This document shows, one piece after another, positions 1-11,449 of a stretch of DNA of 64,000 bases. The DNA is from Hygrocybe punicea. Taxonomy: Eukaryota > Basidiomycota > Agaricomycetes > Agaricales > Hygrophoraceae. The notes beneath the pieces are model-generated. The model saw nothing but the letters and a program-made list of their open reading frames with translations. It was not told where the DNA came from and did not search any database. Location: NCBI GenBank assembly GCA_963556145.1, contig OY744461.1, positions 6,706,891-6,770,890 of the forward strand, given 5' to 3'. The position numbers and the translations under genes were made by a program. Position 1 is the stretch's first letter; the number at the start of each line of letters is the position of its first letter.

Positions 1-55
1 CGCTTCGCTTCACTTCACGCTGCGCCCTGCCCTGCCCTGTGCACTGCACCTCTGC

Positions 56-1040
56 ATGCCCAGCCTTTGGCCCTCCCCTGCTTCGCTCTGCTTCAAGGAT
101 TTGCTTCACACCGCTAACCCTTCTCCCTCCAGGTCACATCATGCCCGCACTCTCCCCCTAGAGGCCACCAAGGCAACCCCTCCACTGCAGGGCGAGGCCG
201 TCACTCCCGCTCCAGATCGCCTCCCCCCCGCAGGCCTCACCAGCGCTCCCCCGCCCCTAGAAGAGCCTCCTCCTCCCATCAGGTTTTTCACGGGGGTGCA
301 CCTAACCTCGCGCCCTCAGTGTGCACCCTTTGCCTCAGACACTACCGCCATGACAATCTCCGCTGCAAGGCCACTCAGCTTTGGGACAACTCCCATATCC
401 ACTGCAATCGCAATGACCAAGGCTGCCTTGTCAATCCCAACAACCTGGTCCTCTGCTCAGACTGGCAACTCCCCCAAGGCTGCCCCAACCCCTCCCACCC
501 CGACTGCCCCGAGTGCTCCGGTTGCAGCAGCAAAGCACATGGAGCCCAGGGCTACCGTCGTGGCCAGAAAATCTAATCCAAAAACCCCCTACACCGCCAG
601 CGCCTGGCTCTGCCTCCTCACAGAGGCAAACTTGTTACACAAATACCCCACCCTGCCTCACCTTATCCAATTTGGCTTTGATGCAGGCATCCCTCCCATC
701 TTCACCACCTTTGCACTGGCCAACAGCCCCACCATTGCCCTACATGCAGCGGAATTCTCAGCCATCATTGCCAAGGAGTATGCCCGAGAATGACACTTTG
801 GCCCTTTCTCTCAGGCCGAAGTGGAGGACCTCATTGGTCCTTTTCAGAGCTCTCCACTCTCCCTCACCCCCAAAACTGGCAAAGAGTCATTTCGGATGGT
901 ACAGAATCTTTCTTTCCCATCAAAACCCTCTGCCACAAGATCCTCAATCAACTCAGTTTGAAACCATTTCAGCCCACAGCCAAATCCCCAAATTGGAGAC
1001 CGAACCGTTGGAGTGGTTGTGCCTGACAGATCATGTGACC
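56..1040 (+). pseudogene. DIRS-like retrotransposon: Gag/zinc-finger and RT N-terminal relic
   Basis: Three plus-frame pieces read as the start of a tyrosine-recombinase-type (DIRS-like) polyprotein common in Agaricomycetes. A Pro-rich leader is followed by a Cys-rich stretch at about 319-560 (CTLC, then PDCPECSGC), resembling the knuckle upstream of these RTs. The frame then shifts, and 577-980 reads KYPTLPHLIQFGFDAGIPP and then GPFSQAEVEDLIGPFQSSPL, which is the typical RT entry region. An in-frame TGA at 791-793 stands where Arg is expected (CGA to TGA). Another TGA follows near 961. The RT catalytic part, RNase H and recombinase are absent, so this is a 5' relic. Family assignment rests on remembered motif similarity; DIRS versus another RT class is inference. 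Confidence 0.6.
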
Positions 1041-1256
1041 AGTCCCTTAGTCAGTAGCAGTTCCAGATGTAGTAGAAAGATCATCCATTCCATCCAGATC
1101 GACCTTTCCCTTCAAGTCCTGCGTGAGCCCTCGAGAGGTCCCTTACGACCTCTCCACCATTTGGTCTCAGCCAAAATTTCACAAACCGAAACCAGTGGTT
1201 TTGGTTCAATCTAAACTGGGTTTGGATCGGTCTGAGACCAAACTTCCCCAACACTA
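1020..1256. repeat. Repeat tail with GGTTC-type words ending in TAGTGTTG-like terminus
   Basis: The stretch 1117-1162 (tcctgcgtgagcccnngagaggt...cctctccaccattt) recurs diverged at 20622-20668, so it is dispersed. 1170-1256 is built from permuted words such as accgaaacc, ggtttt and ggttcaat, and ends ccccaacacta. The reverse complement, tagtgttgggg, matches the terminus shared by MITEs elsewhere in this window. Only one end is visible. Confidence 0.45.
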
Positions 1257-2115
1257 ACCCCCACGTGGCTGTCCCCTGCCCCACCCCTCACATGGGGTCA
1301 TGGTCATGCCTCCTTTCCCCCTTCATTTTGTTGTGGCTCCCTGCCCCTTCATTTGGTCGCGGCTCCCCTGCCCCTTCATTTGGTTATGGCCCCCCTTCTC
1401 CATCACTTGGCCATAGCTCTCCTCAAGGACATTCATCAGGGACATCATTTTCCAGCCATGCCAGCACCCCTTTAACCCCAGTGTCTGGGCCTTCAATGTC
1501 ACCACAAAAGCACCTCCACCATGAGACATTCAAGGAGACTAGTTGAATGATGGTGATGGGTTCATATACTGCCATAGCAGATAAGAGGCTTGAGCAGCAG
1601 ATTGTTGAACAGTCCACTAAGCATGCATGATATGAAAGTCATACAGCAGCTGTAGCTAACGAACAGGAAACACAGTGTCTGAAGGAGCAAGCTTGGATGA
1701 TGGAGATAGGCAGCCCCATAATTAATGTTACACACTTGTAATTTTACATAATGTTATGAACACCCTAAATACTGCAAATTATATGAGCTAATAGGTCTTG
1801 TAAAGATTGTTCACATGTTCATGATTTCTTGAATAACAGATGGGGCTGCCTAGCCTCAGAAACATAGACAAATTTTGCCTCTACATATATGCCAATCTGA
1901 GGTCTTGTTGCTGACTTATTTGTCTCCCACAGTAGGGGGACTGAAAACAGGTGAATTGTTGGATATTTTGTAATACATGTAATATTCAAAATCTAAGCCT
2001 GGGGCTGCCTAGCCCTTGTAAAATAGATGATTGTTCCCTGTTACACCTTAACAATCCATACAGTATTCCATGAGTTATTTAAAAAATGGTGATTTTGCTG
2101 AATTTGGTGCACATT
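1257..2115. other. Intergenic/repeat remnant, no gene recognised
   Basis: 1320-1420 holds about four degenerate copies of a 25-30 bp unit around ccccttcatttggtcgcggct. A short word, ggggctgcctag, occurs at about 1841 and 2001, and its complement near 1706, suggesting decayed inverted repeats. The rest is AT-rich without a supported gene. Confidence 0.4.
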
Positions 2116-2940
2116 TCAAGCTGCGACAGCTTTTCTGAAAGTCGCAATAAAGTTGTCCATGATCTCTAATTGTCTAACAGTAAATTCATGATCAGTGAAT
2201 GCTGCATCCCATGATTTCAGTTCACTTTTTAGTTCATTACCAGATCTCCATGATTTGAACAGAGTAAGCATTGTGGTGCAATAGTATTCTCTGTCTCCTC
2301 TATCGTGTCTGGGCAATGAACCACCAACAAAGTTTGGGCTTCTTCTTTTCACTGAATTCTATACAGTGTGTTTCATATAATGGGTGATCTTCTAGGAAAA
2401 GCTTGGTATCTTCTTGGAAAGACTCAGCGCTATCAGACTCATTGTCCTCTGAATCACATTCTATAAAATTGTCATCATCTTTGATGTTAAGATCATCAAA
2501 TTCTATGCTCAAGTCGTTACTGGTAGATACATTAGATTTCAAAGTTTTTTTGTGAGTTGCAGTTGGTGGCTCAAATTCCAAGACATCTAACTCATCATCA
2601 CTGTTTATTTCATCATGAGCTTTTTGAATGTTTCTCTTGACTCTTTCTGCACCCTGCACCCATTCATATAAATTCATGTCTTCATAATGAGCTGGTCTGT
2701 AAATATAGTCATGCACAGCAGATAGTCCTATGAATTTTCCTTTTTGATTGTGAAGTACAACTTTTTCAGAGTCAACTTGAATGTCATCATTTTCATCTGG
2801 ATTCCAAGCTTTCTGGACTTCTCTCACATAGTTTCTCCAGTAAACAGGAATGAATTTGTGACTGGTATAATGGTCAGGGTTGCCAAGCAGATAAATTGAA
2901 GCCATTGGTCCCACGGCACCCATTTCCTGTCCATTTTCGA
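2116..2940 (-). pseudogene. Helitron helicase relic (same family as the large Helitron at 25-40 kb)
   Basis: The minus strand reads PMASIYLLGNPDHYTSHKF, then a variable acidic stretch, then, after a frame change near 2340, LPRHDRGDREYYCTTMLTLF and RQLEIM. The same order is present at 36050-35160 in the large Helitron (PMASLYVLGNPDHYASHKF ... LPRADRGDREYYCCTMLTFF ... RQLEIMKYF). Only the linker between the Rep and helicase domains survives. It lacks the HUH motif, the Tyr motif and Walker A, so it is a dead fragment. Both ends are abrupt, and the C-terminal end shifts to unrelated residues after RQLEIM. Confidence 0.75.
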
Positions 2941-3109
2941 GCACCCCCAACTCACTTGCACACCACCACGATGACCGGCCATCACCGCTGCCTTGGCCAC
3001 CACGCAGCTGACCTACCATGACACATCTGCATTGTGCCCCGAGCACAGTGCAGACCTGTCCTCGGTCTCAGTTACCTTGCGCGAGCACACCACAACATCA
3101 ATTGAGGTT

Positions 3110-3235
3110 GGCGCAGTGAACGCGAGGTAAATACCTGCCGTATCATATCCATATCCATGGCTTGGGTATGGATATTGACGGATACGGATATGGATACCAA
3201 ATTTGGCACCCGTGGATGATCCATGCAGTTGCCTA
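3110..3235. repeat. GGATATGGATAC word repeat
   Basis: A short tract of permuted words (catatccatatcc, gggtatggatattg, ggatacggatatggatacc) with partial dyad symmetry. It resembles the subterminal word tracts of other MITE-like elements here, but I cannot define its ends. Confidence 0.4.
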
Positions 3236-3239
3236 ATTA

Positions 3240-3870
3240 AAGAACAATGAGAAAAGGTTACAGACTCTTGGCCATGTCGAGCGAATGCATCAAAAACCAA
3301 TTTGTTTTGAGCCTTGGTAGCCCCATCAGCAGCAGCTTTGACAGTGTCTTTGCTAAAGCAGCGGCGGGTGTGCTTGATGAGATTGGTGGTAGAGTGCTTA
3401 TCATGCTTGTCCAGATATCTTCTTATGCCTCCCTGATCAGTCTTGCATTGACGTGCAGCACATGGAAAGAAATGGCAAGGATGGCCCTCAATCCACTCGA
3501 CTGAGACATTCGGCTTGAAGAACGAATAAATTGGTGAGTGCCACGATTTCTTTGCATCCTCTGGATGAAACATCAGTGTAACTCACCTCCCAAATCAACA
3601 GCATGCACCTGAGTCTTTTTCATAGTCGATAGAGGCTTCAGTCTTGGCATCATTGTCAGGACTATAGTCTTCATCAGAGTTGATGTATTCTGCTTCGGTA
3701 GGAGTGTTGGAAGCTTGGGACATCTCAGTGCGAGTGGCAGCCATCTGAGATGATGACTTGTTCGATTGGGAAGATGACATTACAGATGCAGCAGATGAGT
3801 CAGCTTTTTTGGGTGGGTTGGCCTTTTTGGGTGGGTTGGTTTTTTTGTGCATGTTGGGGGGATGCTCCAA
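3240..3870 (-). pseudogene. hAT transposase N-terminal relic (BED-type zinc finger)
   Basis: There are two minus-strand segments. 3870-3595 codes a Lys/Pro/Ser-rich N-terminus. 3560-3240 codes a BED-like finger with SPIYSFFKPNVSV, CHFFPCAARQCKT and a later H...C pair, then FDAFARHGQESVTFSH. The same blocks occur in the intact hAT gene at 44596-41626 (SPIYMFFKP, CHFFQCAARQCKT, FSAFAQQGQ..YSH). A short GT...AG intron (about 3596-3571) could join the segments. Everything after the finger, including the catalytic domain, is missing; the sequence runs into the GGATATGG repeat. Confidence 0.7.
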
Positions 3871-3948
3871 GTTCTGATGGAGCCAGGTGATGATGGACCT
3901 GTATTTTAAGTCGTCCTGAATATCGCGGTGATGTGGATCTGAATTAGG

Positions 3949-4102
3949 TAGTGATGGACAGGTCCGGTTTGGTCTGGTTCTCAGCCAAATTTGGTGAACC
4001 CTGGACTAAACCTAGGTCCAGTTCTTCTTTTTGCCTGAACCTTGAACCTGACCTTTGGTTCTAGTTCAACCAGGTCTGGTTCTGGTTCAGACAACACTGA
4101 AC
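3949..4102. repeat. GGTTC-word MITE-like tract
   Basis: Begins tagtgatggacaggtccgg and ends ggttcagacaacactg. The interior is made of repeated ggttc/gaacc words (ggtctggttctc, gaaccctgg, gaaccttgaacctg, ggttctggttc). The ends are imperfect inverted copies of a TAGTGTTG-like terminus. No target duplication is seen. Confidence 0.45.
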
Positions 4103-5211
4103 CCCAGACTGAACCTCAAAAAGATCAAAATATGGCACCTTCTTTCATTGGTATATGTTGCTATGGAAAGACACAAGTATGCATATGTTTTTTGTTATCA
4201 ATAATCTGACACTAGTGTTCATTTTGAGATTTGTGGCTACCTGTGTTCATCTCAAGCTTCCCCAGCACCTTCAACCTCCACGTCACTTTGCTAAGCCTGC
4301 AGGTGGGCAGTGGCTTGGTCCACTGCAGCCATATGACCATTCTAGTAAGCACCTTTCAATATTTGCAAGCTCTCGAAGGTGCATCCTGTCAATGTATTGC
4401 GGCGCATGGTGGCTGTGAGGCCACTGCTGGAGAATGCCCATTCTGAAGGAACAGCAGAACCTTGGATGGCCAAGTAATCCCGAGCCATTCAGGCAAGGGT
4501 TGGATACTGAGTAGCGTGCTGCTATTGTAAAAGTTATTACAACCTGATGACATATATGTGAAATGACTTACACCCCACCAAGAGACAACATTTTCAACAT
4601 GTTCTAAAGGAGTGGTGATGTACATCTTGAGCTCATTGCATGGTCCTGTCTTCGCTCAGTCAGCAGTTTGTCAGATAAAATAAGCGTTGGTCTCATCAAC
4701 TTTCTGGTACCACTTGCACAAGTTCTCCAATCCAGCTTCAATTGGAGTCTGCAACACCTGGAACTTCTCACTTGTTTAGTGGGCCAGTGCTGCGCATGGC
4801 ATGAACAAGTTCTTTTTTCCCCCTTCACACTTCCATGATGGAGTAAGCAATAACATTAAATTGCATAAAGCATGTTATATATGCTATAAGACATATAGCA
4901 TATGTTGTATATTTCAAATTGTTCTAATAAGACCATCTCTCACCTCAGCAACATGAAAGTAGGAAAAATAAAACTACATAGAGTGTCTTGAGTCTGCATC
5001 AGCATCCTCTCTTACTGTCATGTCTTCTGTGCTACTTTATCATGCAATATTTTCAGTCATAAAAGAAATGTTTAGGGAGCAACAGGTCAACTGCCAAACA
5101 CAACTGCCCCCTAAACAGTATGATAACAATTGACTGATATTTGCTCAACCCGACTTCTCCATGACCTTGAATGCTGTACAACAGATAACAACATAAAGAC
5201 AGCTGTGCTTT

Positions 5212-6029
5212 TTACAGCTGTTTTTGAAATTCTTGAGACTTTTTGAATTTTTTTGATAGTTTAGGAAAATGTTGACTTAGAAAAACTTTGAGTGCTGTAT
5301 TTTGTATCTCATGAAATACTGCATGGATTGACATGGTTATAGAGGGAAAGTTGTACTATGTCTTAAGGGCTATCTACTCCTGTAATTACATTTAGAAAAT
5401 ATGTAGTGTGTGGTGAGTTGTGGGTGAAACAAAAGGTAAACCAGTACTTTGTGACACCCCAAATGATATTGTCAAGTAATGCCATCAAATGAACTCCTAT
5501 GAAGAAAATTGTAGAGAGGAAATTGTTCATTTTGTCAAGGGCTAAAAGTACATATACCGTGTTTTTCTTTATTTTTTGTTCTTTGAGCCAATATTTATGA
5601 CTTTTGTAGTCATGATCTCAATGCAGACAAACATAGTAATGATATAATATTGCCTCAAAGAACAAAAAATAAAGAAAAACACGGTATATGTACTTCTAGC
5701 CCTTGACAAAATGAACAATTTCCTCTCTACAATCTTCTTCATAGGAGTTCATTTGATGGCATTACTTGACAATATCATTTGGGGTGTCACAAAGTACTGG
5801 TTTACCTTTTGTTTCACCCATAACTCACCACACACTACATATTTTCTAAATGTAATTACAGGAGTAGATAGCCCTTAAGACATAGTACAACTTTCCCTCT
5901 ATAACCATGTCAATCCATGCAGTATTTCATGAGATACAAAATACAGCACTCAAAATTTTTACAAGTCAACATTTCTCTAAACTATCAAAAAAATTCAAAA
6001 AGTCTCAAGAATTTCAAAAACGGCTGTAA
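5212..6029. mobile_element. Foldback element 1 (near-complete palindrome)
   Basis: The left arm (5212-5590) is mirrored by the right arm (about 5655-6029) as its reverse complement with few mismatches; the loop is about 65 nt. Both ends read TTACAGCYGTTTTTGAAATT outward. No coding region. It lies inside the degenerate hAT gene. It would form a hairpin with about 375-bp arms. Same family as foldback 2. Confidence 0.85.
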
Positions 6030-6174
6030 GTGGGCTGATGTTGCACATGGTATGAACAAAGTCTTTCTTCTTTCATTGGATTGTTATTTGATTGTTATGA
6101 ATGTGAATAAGTGATTTTGCTTGAAATATATAATTAGTATATATATATGGCAATACCACATTGAATTTCATGTT

Positions 6175-6943
6175 TTACAGCCGTTTGCAGTGAGCTTGAC
6201 ACTAACTCAACTTTTTTGAAGTTTAGAAAAATAAAAGTAATTCAGCTATATCTCATGAAGTACTACATAGATTGAGATGGTTATAGAGGGAAATTTGTAC
6301 TATTTCTAAAGGGCTATCTACTCCTGTAATTATATTGGGACAATGTTTAGTGTATGGTGAGTTGTGGATGAAATAGAAGGTAAACCAGTATTTTTTGACA
6401 TCCAAAATGATATTGTCAAATTATGGCATCAAATGAGCTCCTATGAATAAGATTGTAGGAAGGAAATTGTTCAGTTTTTCAAGGGCTAGAAGTATGTATA
6501 CCATGATTTGCTTTATTTTTGTCCTTTGAGCCAAATATTACATCTATACTATGTTTGTCTACATGAGGCTTGAAACCCTACAAGAATCATGATGATAGGC
6601 CCAAACGACAAAGATGAAGAAAAATACGGTATATGAGCTTCTAGCCCTTACAAAACTGAACAATTTCCTCCTTACAATCTTATTTATAGGAGCTCATTTG
6701 ATGCCATAATTTGACAATATCATTTTGGATGTCAAAAAATACTGGTTTACCTTCTATTTCATCCACAACTCACCATACACTAAACATTGTCCCAATATAA
6801 TTACAGGAGTAGATAGCCCTTTAGAAATAGTACAAATTTCCCTCTATAACCATCTCAATCTATGCAGTACTTCATGAGATATAGCTGAATTACTTTTATT
6901 TTTCTAAACTTCAAAAAAGTTGAGTTGCTGCAAACAGCTGTAA
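6175..6943. mobile_element. Foldback element 2, related to element 1
   Basis: Arms 6175-6540 and about 6590-6943 are reverse complements. The ends are TTACAGCCGTTTGCAG and CTGCAAACAGCTGTAA. The order of words (tatctcatgaagtactacat, gattgagatggttatagagg, gggctatctactcctgtaat) matches foldback 1, but divergence is clear, so these are separate insertions and not a recent duplication. No ORF. Confidence 0.85.
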
Positions 6944-7017
6944 GTAAAAATATCAATACATCATCTAAGTTTAGCTCATTTCTGCTTGTATGGCTGATAT
7001 TTCTATATATAGTAAAA

Positions 7018-7240
7018 GTAGTCACATGTGACTATGACTCCTATGATCAGCTCAAATTTTAGCATATATAGTATAAAATTGCCTTAAACGATTTGAATGA
7101 GCACATGTGACTGTCACCATTGCGATCAGCAAAAAATTTGCTATATAATATCAAAAATTACCTTATTTGGTTAGATTGGTCACATATGACAGTCACACAT
7201 TGCCCAAAATGGTGATATTAGTCAGCAGTTCAATTTTCAG
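7018..7240. repeat. About 78-bp imperfect tandem repeat with CACATGTG cores
   Basis: Units start gtcacatgtgactatgac (about 7020), gcacatgtgactgtcacc (about 7099) and gtcacatatgacagtcac (about 7178). Each is followed by gatcag and a tatata-containing tail. Two and a half copies are visible. No coding function seen. Confidence 0.55.
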
Positions 7241-9260
7241 CTGATTCTGATCAGAATTGAAGCCAGTATGAATATTTTGAATGTAATTGGAAGGTAATTT
7301 GATTTTTTTGAAGCAACCCATATTTGGATGCTTATGTAAGCTTGTCCAGACATGGCCACGATCACATGTGATTTTCCAGAACATCAAGTAGAATCATATC
7401 TCTTGCCTAAAAAAAAGTCCTGTACATGTGATCAACTTTATTAATTAATTAATTATGAATCCTCACTGAGCCTGGTCTGATACAGAACGAGTCTTTTAAT
7501 AAATTAAAAGAACTCATAATTGCTAGCCATATCCTTCCAAGCTTCCTGGAGGAACTCCAGGACAGGTATTATGCGCCACACTGTGGGGAACCTTGAACTG
7601 GAAAATGTCTGCTGCATGTTGGCAGGTTCCTGGACAACATGGGTTGAGGGCATAGGTCATGAGTAAAGGTGTGAGATCATACCTGAAGGACTTCGTGCAT
7701 TAACTCCAGTTTGTCCCAATCACTTCTATACAGGCGGAAATCAGCATAAGACTTGTTTTGGAGGTTGGGAACATTGTCGCTATCTTTGGCAAGTTGTACA
7801 AATCGGTTGACACCCTTGTTTAAAAGTTGTCAGTTAGCCAATTCTGTGATGGCAAAGAATACATGTACACGTTTGAGCCTGATGATTCTATCCAAAAAAT
7901 CATACATGGATGCCCATTGAATGTGGATCCACCTGACAAGCTCCAAGAGAGGCATGTCCACCTCACGGCAAGACTGCTTGAAGAATTCCCGAGCCTGAGG
8001 TGACTTGCATATCTAGTCATTTATGAAGTCAGGACCGTGATGTAGTGCACTAAACATGTATGACCTGTATGACCAGGGCTAATGCCTTTCCAAGCAAATC
8101 GCCAGTTTTCAATACAACATTCACACCGTCTTCATCTCCTTGTCCATCATCACAACCTTCCCTGTGAGACAGAGTATGTGCCAGTGTGGGAGCGACACCT
8201 TTGATGAGGTGTCCAGCTCCAAGATTGAGTGCATGTTCCATGCACCTGACCAAGACAATGACACCATCAGTCAAGCATTGTCATGATCCAAACAGGATTC
8301 GGATCAAAACATAGTAATATGCTGTCACTAGTCACCATCCCTACAGCACACATCACATTACAAGGACCATTCATACTGGAACACCCCCATCTGCATATGG
8401 AGTAGAAAGGAATACCCTTATCTGCATATAGGACACACAGGAAATCCTTATCTGCACATAGGACATACATGAAACCCTTATCTAAACAAGGGACATGCAA
8501 GGAAACCCTTATCTACAGAAGGGACATACAAGAAAACCCTTATCTATGCAGAGGAAATGAAGGAATACCCTTATCTTAACTGATAAGGCCTCCAAAACAT
8601 CTTATCAGAGGCCAAAGAAGCACAAGAAGCACAGCCACATCCTTATCTCCAATCATAGAGATAACACATGCCACCCATCATTCCCTGATCAAGAAGCACA
8701 TCACATTTCATATCAATTGATCAAATACAGCCCAGCCCTGATCTTATCTTTTTCTTAACTGATAAGGATACACACATGGCATGGCATCAATTGATCAAGA
8801 AGCACAGCCTCAGGAAGATGATTCTAGAAGCATAGCCTGGCACAGCCCTTGCCTTTGATTCACACACCCAAGATTAGACCAGCAGCATGACTCACTCCCA
8901 TCAAATGTAACTCATTGGTCTATCCATGACAAATGATGACCTTTATGACATATTCATGACCCCTCATGACTCATTATGACCACCTATGACTAATTTTGAC
9001 TATTTCTGACTCATTATGCCTCCTCCTTTGATTATAATACCTATGTGACTCATTAATTGACTCTGTATGAGTCACAAACCCATGCCTTCCTTTCTTATGA
9101 TTCCTTATGAGTCATAACCCCCCATGCCTTTCATCATTATGACTCCTTATGAGTCATAAACCTATGCCTCTCCTCTATATGACTCCCTATGAGTCATATC
9201 CTATGCTCTCCATTTCATATACCATTCTATGACTCAGTATGACTCCTGCTGTAGAATAGG

Positions 9261-9268
9261 TATATATA
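9261..9268 (+). promoter_or_regulatory. LTR 1 TATA box
   Basis: TATATATA about 980 nt into the LTR, followed by GC-richer sequence where the R region would start. Position relative to AATAAA at 10113 supports plus orientation. Confidence 0.5.
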
Positions 9269-9729
9269 GAGCCCAGTTTCTGCTGGAGATGGCCCAGTCA
9301 CCTAATCTGACAGGCCCAGTCACAGGACAGTCCCTCTCCCAGATTCTGATTCACCCCATCTGTATTTGTTTGTATTGCCTACTTTGGTAGTAGCTAGTAC
9401 CCAAATACCAATTGCAGTTCAAGTCATCATTCATTTGTTTAAGGATATCAATCTCAGATATATTGATACTCCCTTATTACTTGTTCGATACATATTCTTT
9501 GTGTTCTGTCACGTAGTACAGTCACATTCATTTTCTTTCAAGTTCTATTGATCATCACCAAAGATATCCCAGTACTTTATTCTGCACTAGTAGCCAATGT
9601 GCGTTTGAAGCTTCGGAATAAAGTCCGATATCTTGATCATCAATCCTACTTGCCTATTGTTCGGTTCATTCATTCTGTACATAGTATTTTGTTACACCTC
9701 CCTTTTTGTTTGACATCTACTGTTACACT

Positions 9730-9800
9730 CGCCCATCGCCCATCGCCCATCGCCCATCGCCCATCGCCCATCGCCCATCGCCCATCACCTATCGCCCATC
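9730..9800. repeat. (GCCCATC)n microsatellite in LTR 1
   Basis: About nine tandem heptamers gcccatc, degenerating at 9787-9800 into cctatcgcccatcgtccat. Lies in the transcribed R region of the solo LTR. Confidence 0.9.
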
Positions 9801-10112
9801 GTCCATAATCTATCGCTCATCTCTATTGTACCTCTGCTCATTGTATACTTGCTACTTGTATACTTGACTGTTGTACACTCGTTCATCTTACACTGTTCAT
9901 ACTTGCTTGAGTTATTATCCACTTATACTCTCGCATACCTCTTGTCACTCAAAGTCTTTACCTTCAGTAGGGAAGACCTCACTGTTCACTCATCCTCTAT
10001 AAGTCATACATCTGACTTATATTATTGTCAAGTATTTGTTGTATCCCTCAAAGCTAACCTTTGATAGGATTCACACCACAACCCAACCACCCAACAGGAA
10101 TAACCCAGAGTT

Positions 10113-10118
10113 AATAAA
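10113..10118 (+). terminator. LTR 1 polyadenylation signal
   Basis: AATAAA, 105 nt before the LTR end; fits the R/U5 boundary of a plus-oriented LTR. Confidence 0.45.
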
Positions 10119-11150
10119 GAGCTAAATCCTTGTTCCTAAAGGACAACAAGGTAATTTCCCGATCAACGACGCACTCCGGAAACCCTTGGTGTGGATTTGT
10201 TCAAACACTTCCCATGCAAAACAGCATACATCTGATGATCTGCAAACTTGCCTGATCCTTCAATGAACAGGATCCAAATGTTTCTTGAGGAGATCAAGCC
10301 TTTTGCCAACTTCCACCATGGCAGTGTCATTGTTAGAAGCATTGTCGGATGTGAACCAGCCAACCTGTATTAGAGTGTTAGATCATACCTAGACAGAATG
10401 ACCAATGACTGACCTTGCTGCGAAGATCATAGCGGTCAATGATGTGCACAATGATGTTTGTGAGGTTCTCACTGGAGTGATTACCTTCAATAGGTGCAAA
10501 TGCTAGTTGTTCCATCTTTAGTTCTCACTGCTTGGGTTGATTTTCAGGAGCTGCGATGTAGTGGCCGGTAACAGACAGGAAGGGGTCCCCATTCTGGGAG
10601 GTCCACAAGTCAAATGTAAAGGATAATTCACCAGCTATCTTGCTGAGCTGGGACCTGACATGCTCCTCAGCCAACATGGCCCTCTCTATGATCTCTATGC
10701 AAATTTTTTTGCGGTGTGGGATCTCCTTGTCAGATAGAGTTGGGCACAGGTATCTCATCAAACACCAAAAGGGGCCTTTGTTGACAAGTTGGAATGCCTG
10801 TAGTATTGTGGGGTTGACATCAATGCAAGAATATGTGACAACAGAAGCTGGCTACCTTATCTTCACAGACAATCAATTCAACCATATAATTGACTAGACC
10901 ATTCGTAGTGAATTGTGGGACCTTAGGTTGCTGAATAATAGACCCGTCGAGTGTGGATTGATCATATCTGTGAGACCAGTAGTCATTGCATCAGTTCCTA
11001 ACACGTCCATACACGACCTACTTGTCCATGCTGTCATTTGTGAACTCCCTCATCAGAACACGTGAATGAAGTAGGATGTTGAGCTTATTGCAGCAGAGCT
11101 TGTACAAAGTGACATGATCAATGTGTCTAAGAAGTTCACATATCAGTGAA

Positions 11151-11449
11151 TAGTGTTGCCACAGCTAAGCTAGCCTAGCCACGGCTAAATTAGCTGCAGC
11201 TAAAGCTAAGCTAATTCATGAAAAATGTCTTAGCCTTAGCCACTAGCCAAGTACTAGCTGCAGCTATGGCTAAGCTAAAGTCAGCTAAGCTAATGACTAT
11301 TAGTCAGGTATGATATCCTTTTTAGGTATTTCTAGGCTGTTCTGAGATGATATTATTTTTATCTTCCCTTAGCTTCAGCTACAGCTAAGCTAAAATCAGC
11401 TAAGCTAATGGCTAGTAGCCAGCTATTAGCCTTAGCTGTGGCAACACTA
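11151..11449. mobile_element. hAT-type MITE with 8-bp TSD (CTAGCTTAGC words)
   Basis: Terminal inverted repeats TAGTGTTGCCACAGCTAA and its complement, flanked by a perfect 8-bp duplication TCAGTGAA (11143-11150 and 11450-11457). The interior consists of permuted ctaagctagc/agctaagc words and has no ORF. The 8-bp TSD assigns it to the hAT superfamily. A decayed relative with the same right end lies at 59108-59242. Confidence 0.9.

Larger units (their letters stand above)
8279..10223 (+). mobile_element. Solo LTR 1 (about 1.94 kb) inserted in the hAT relic
   Basis: Starts TGTCATGATCC and ends CAAAACA (TG...CA). It is flanked by GCAT (8275-8278 and 10224-10227), or AGCAT if the final A is shared. 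The flanks on both sides are hAT coding relic, so this is an insertion. Internally there is a TATA box, then about 850 nt, then an AATAAA signal, which is the U3-R-U5 order on the plus strand. No internal retroelement region remains, so it is a solo LTR. It is long for an LTR. The U3 part is rich in gactcattatgac-like words. Confidence 0.75.

Noticed and set aside
2300..3046. A single 248-residue gene
   Set aside because: Its first about 35 residues come from unrelated flanking sequence; the rest is the Helitron linker relic.
7018..7240. CRISPR-like array
   Set aside because: Only 2.5 diverged units of about 78 bp, no spacer logic, and a eukaryotic context.
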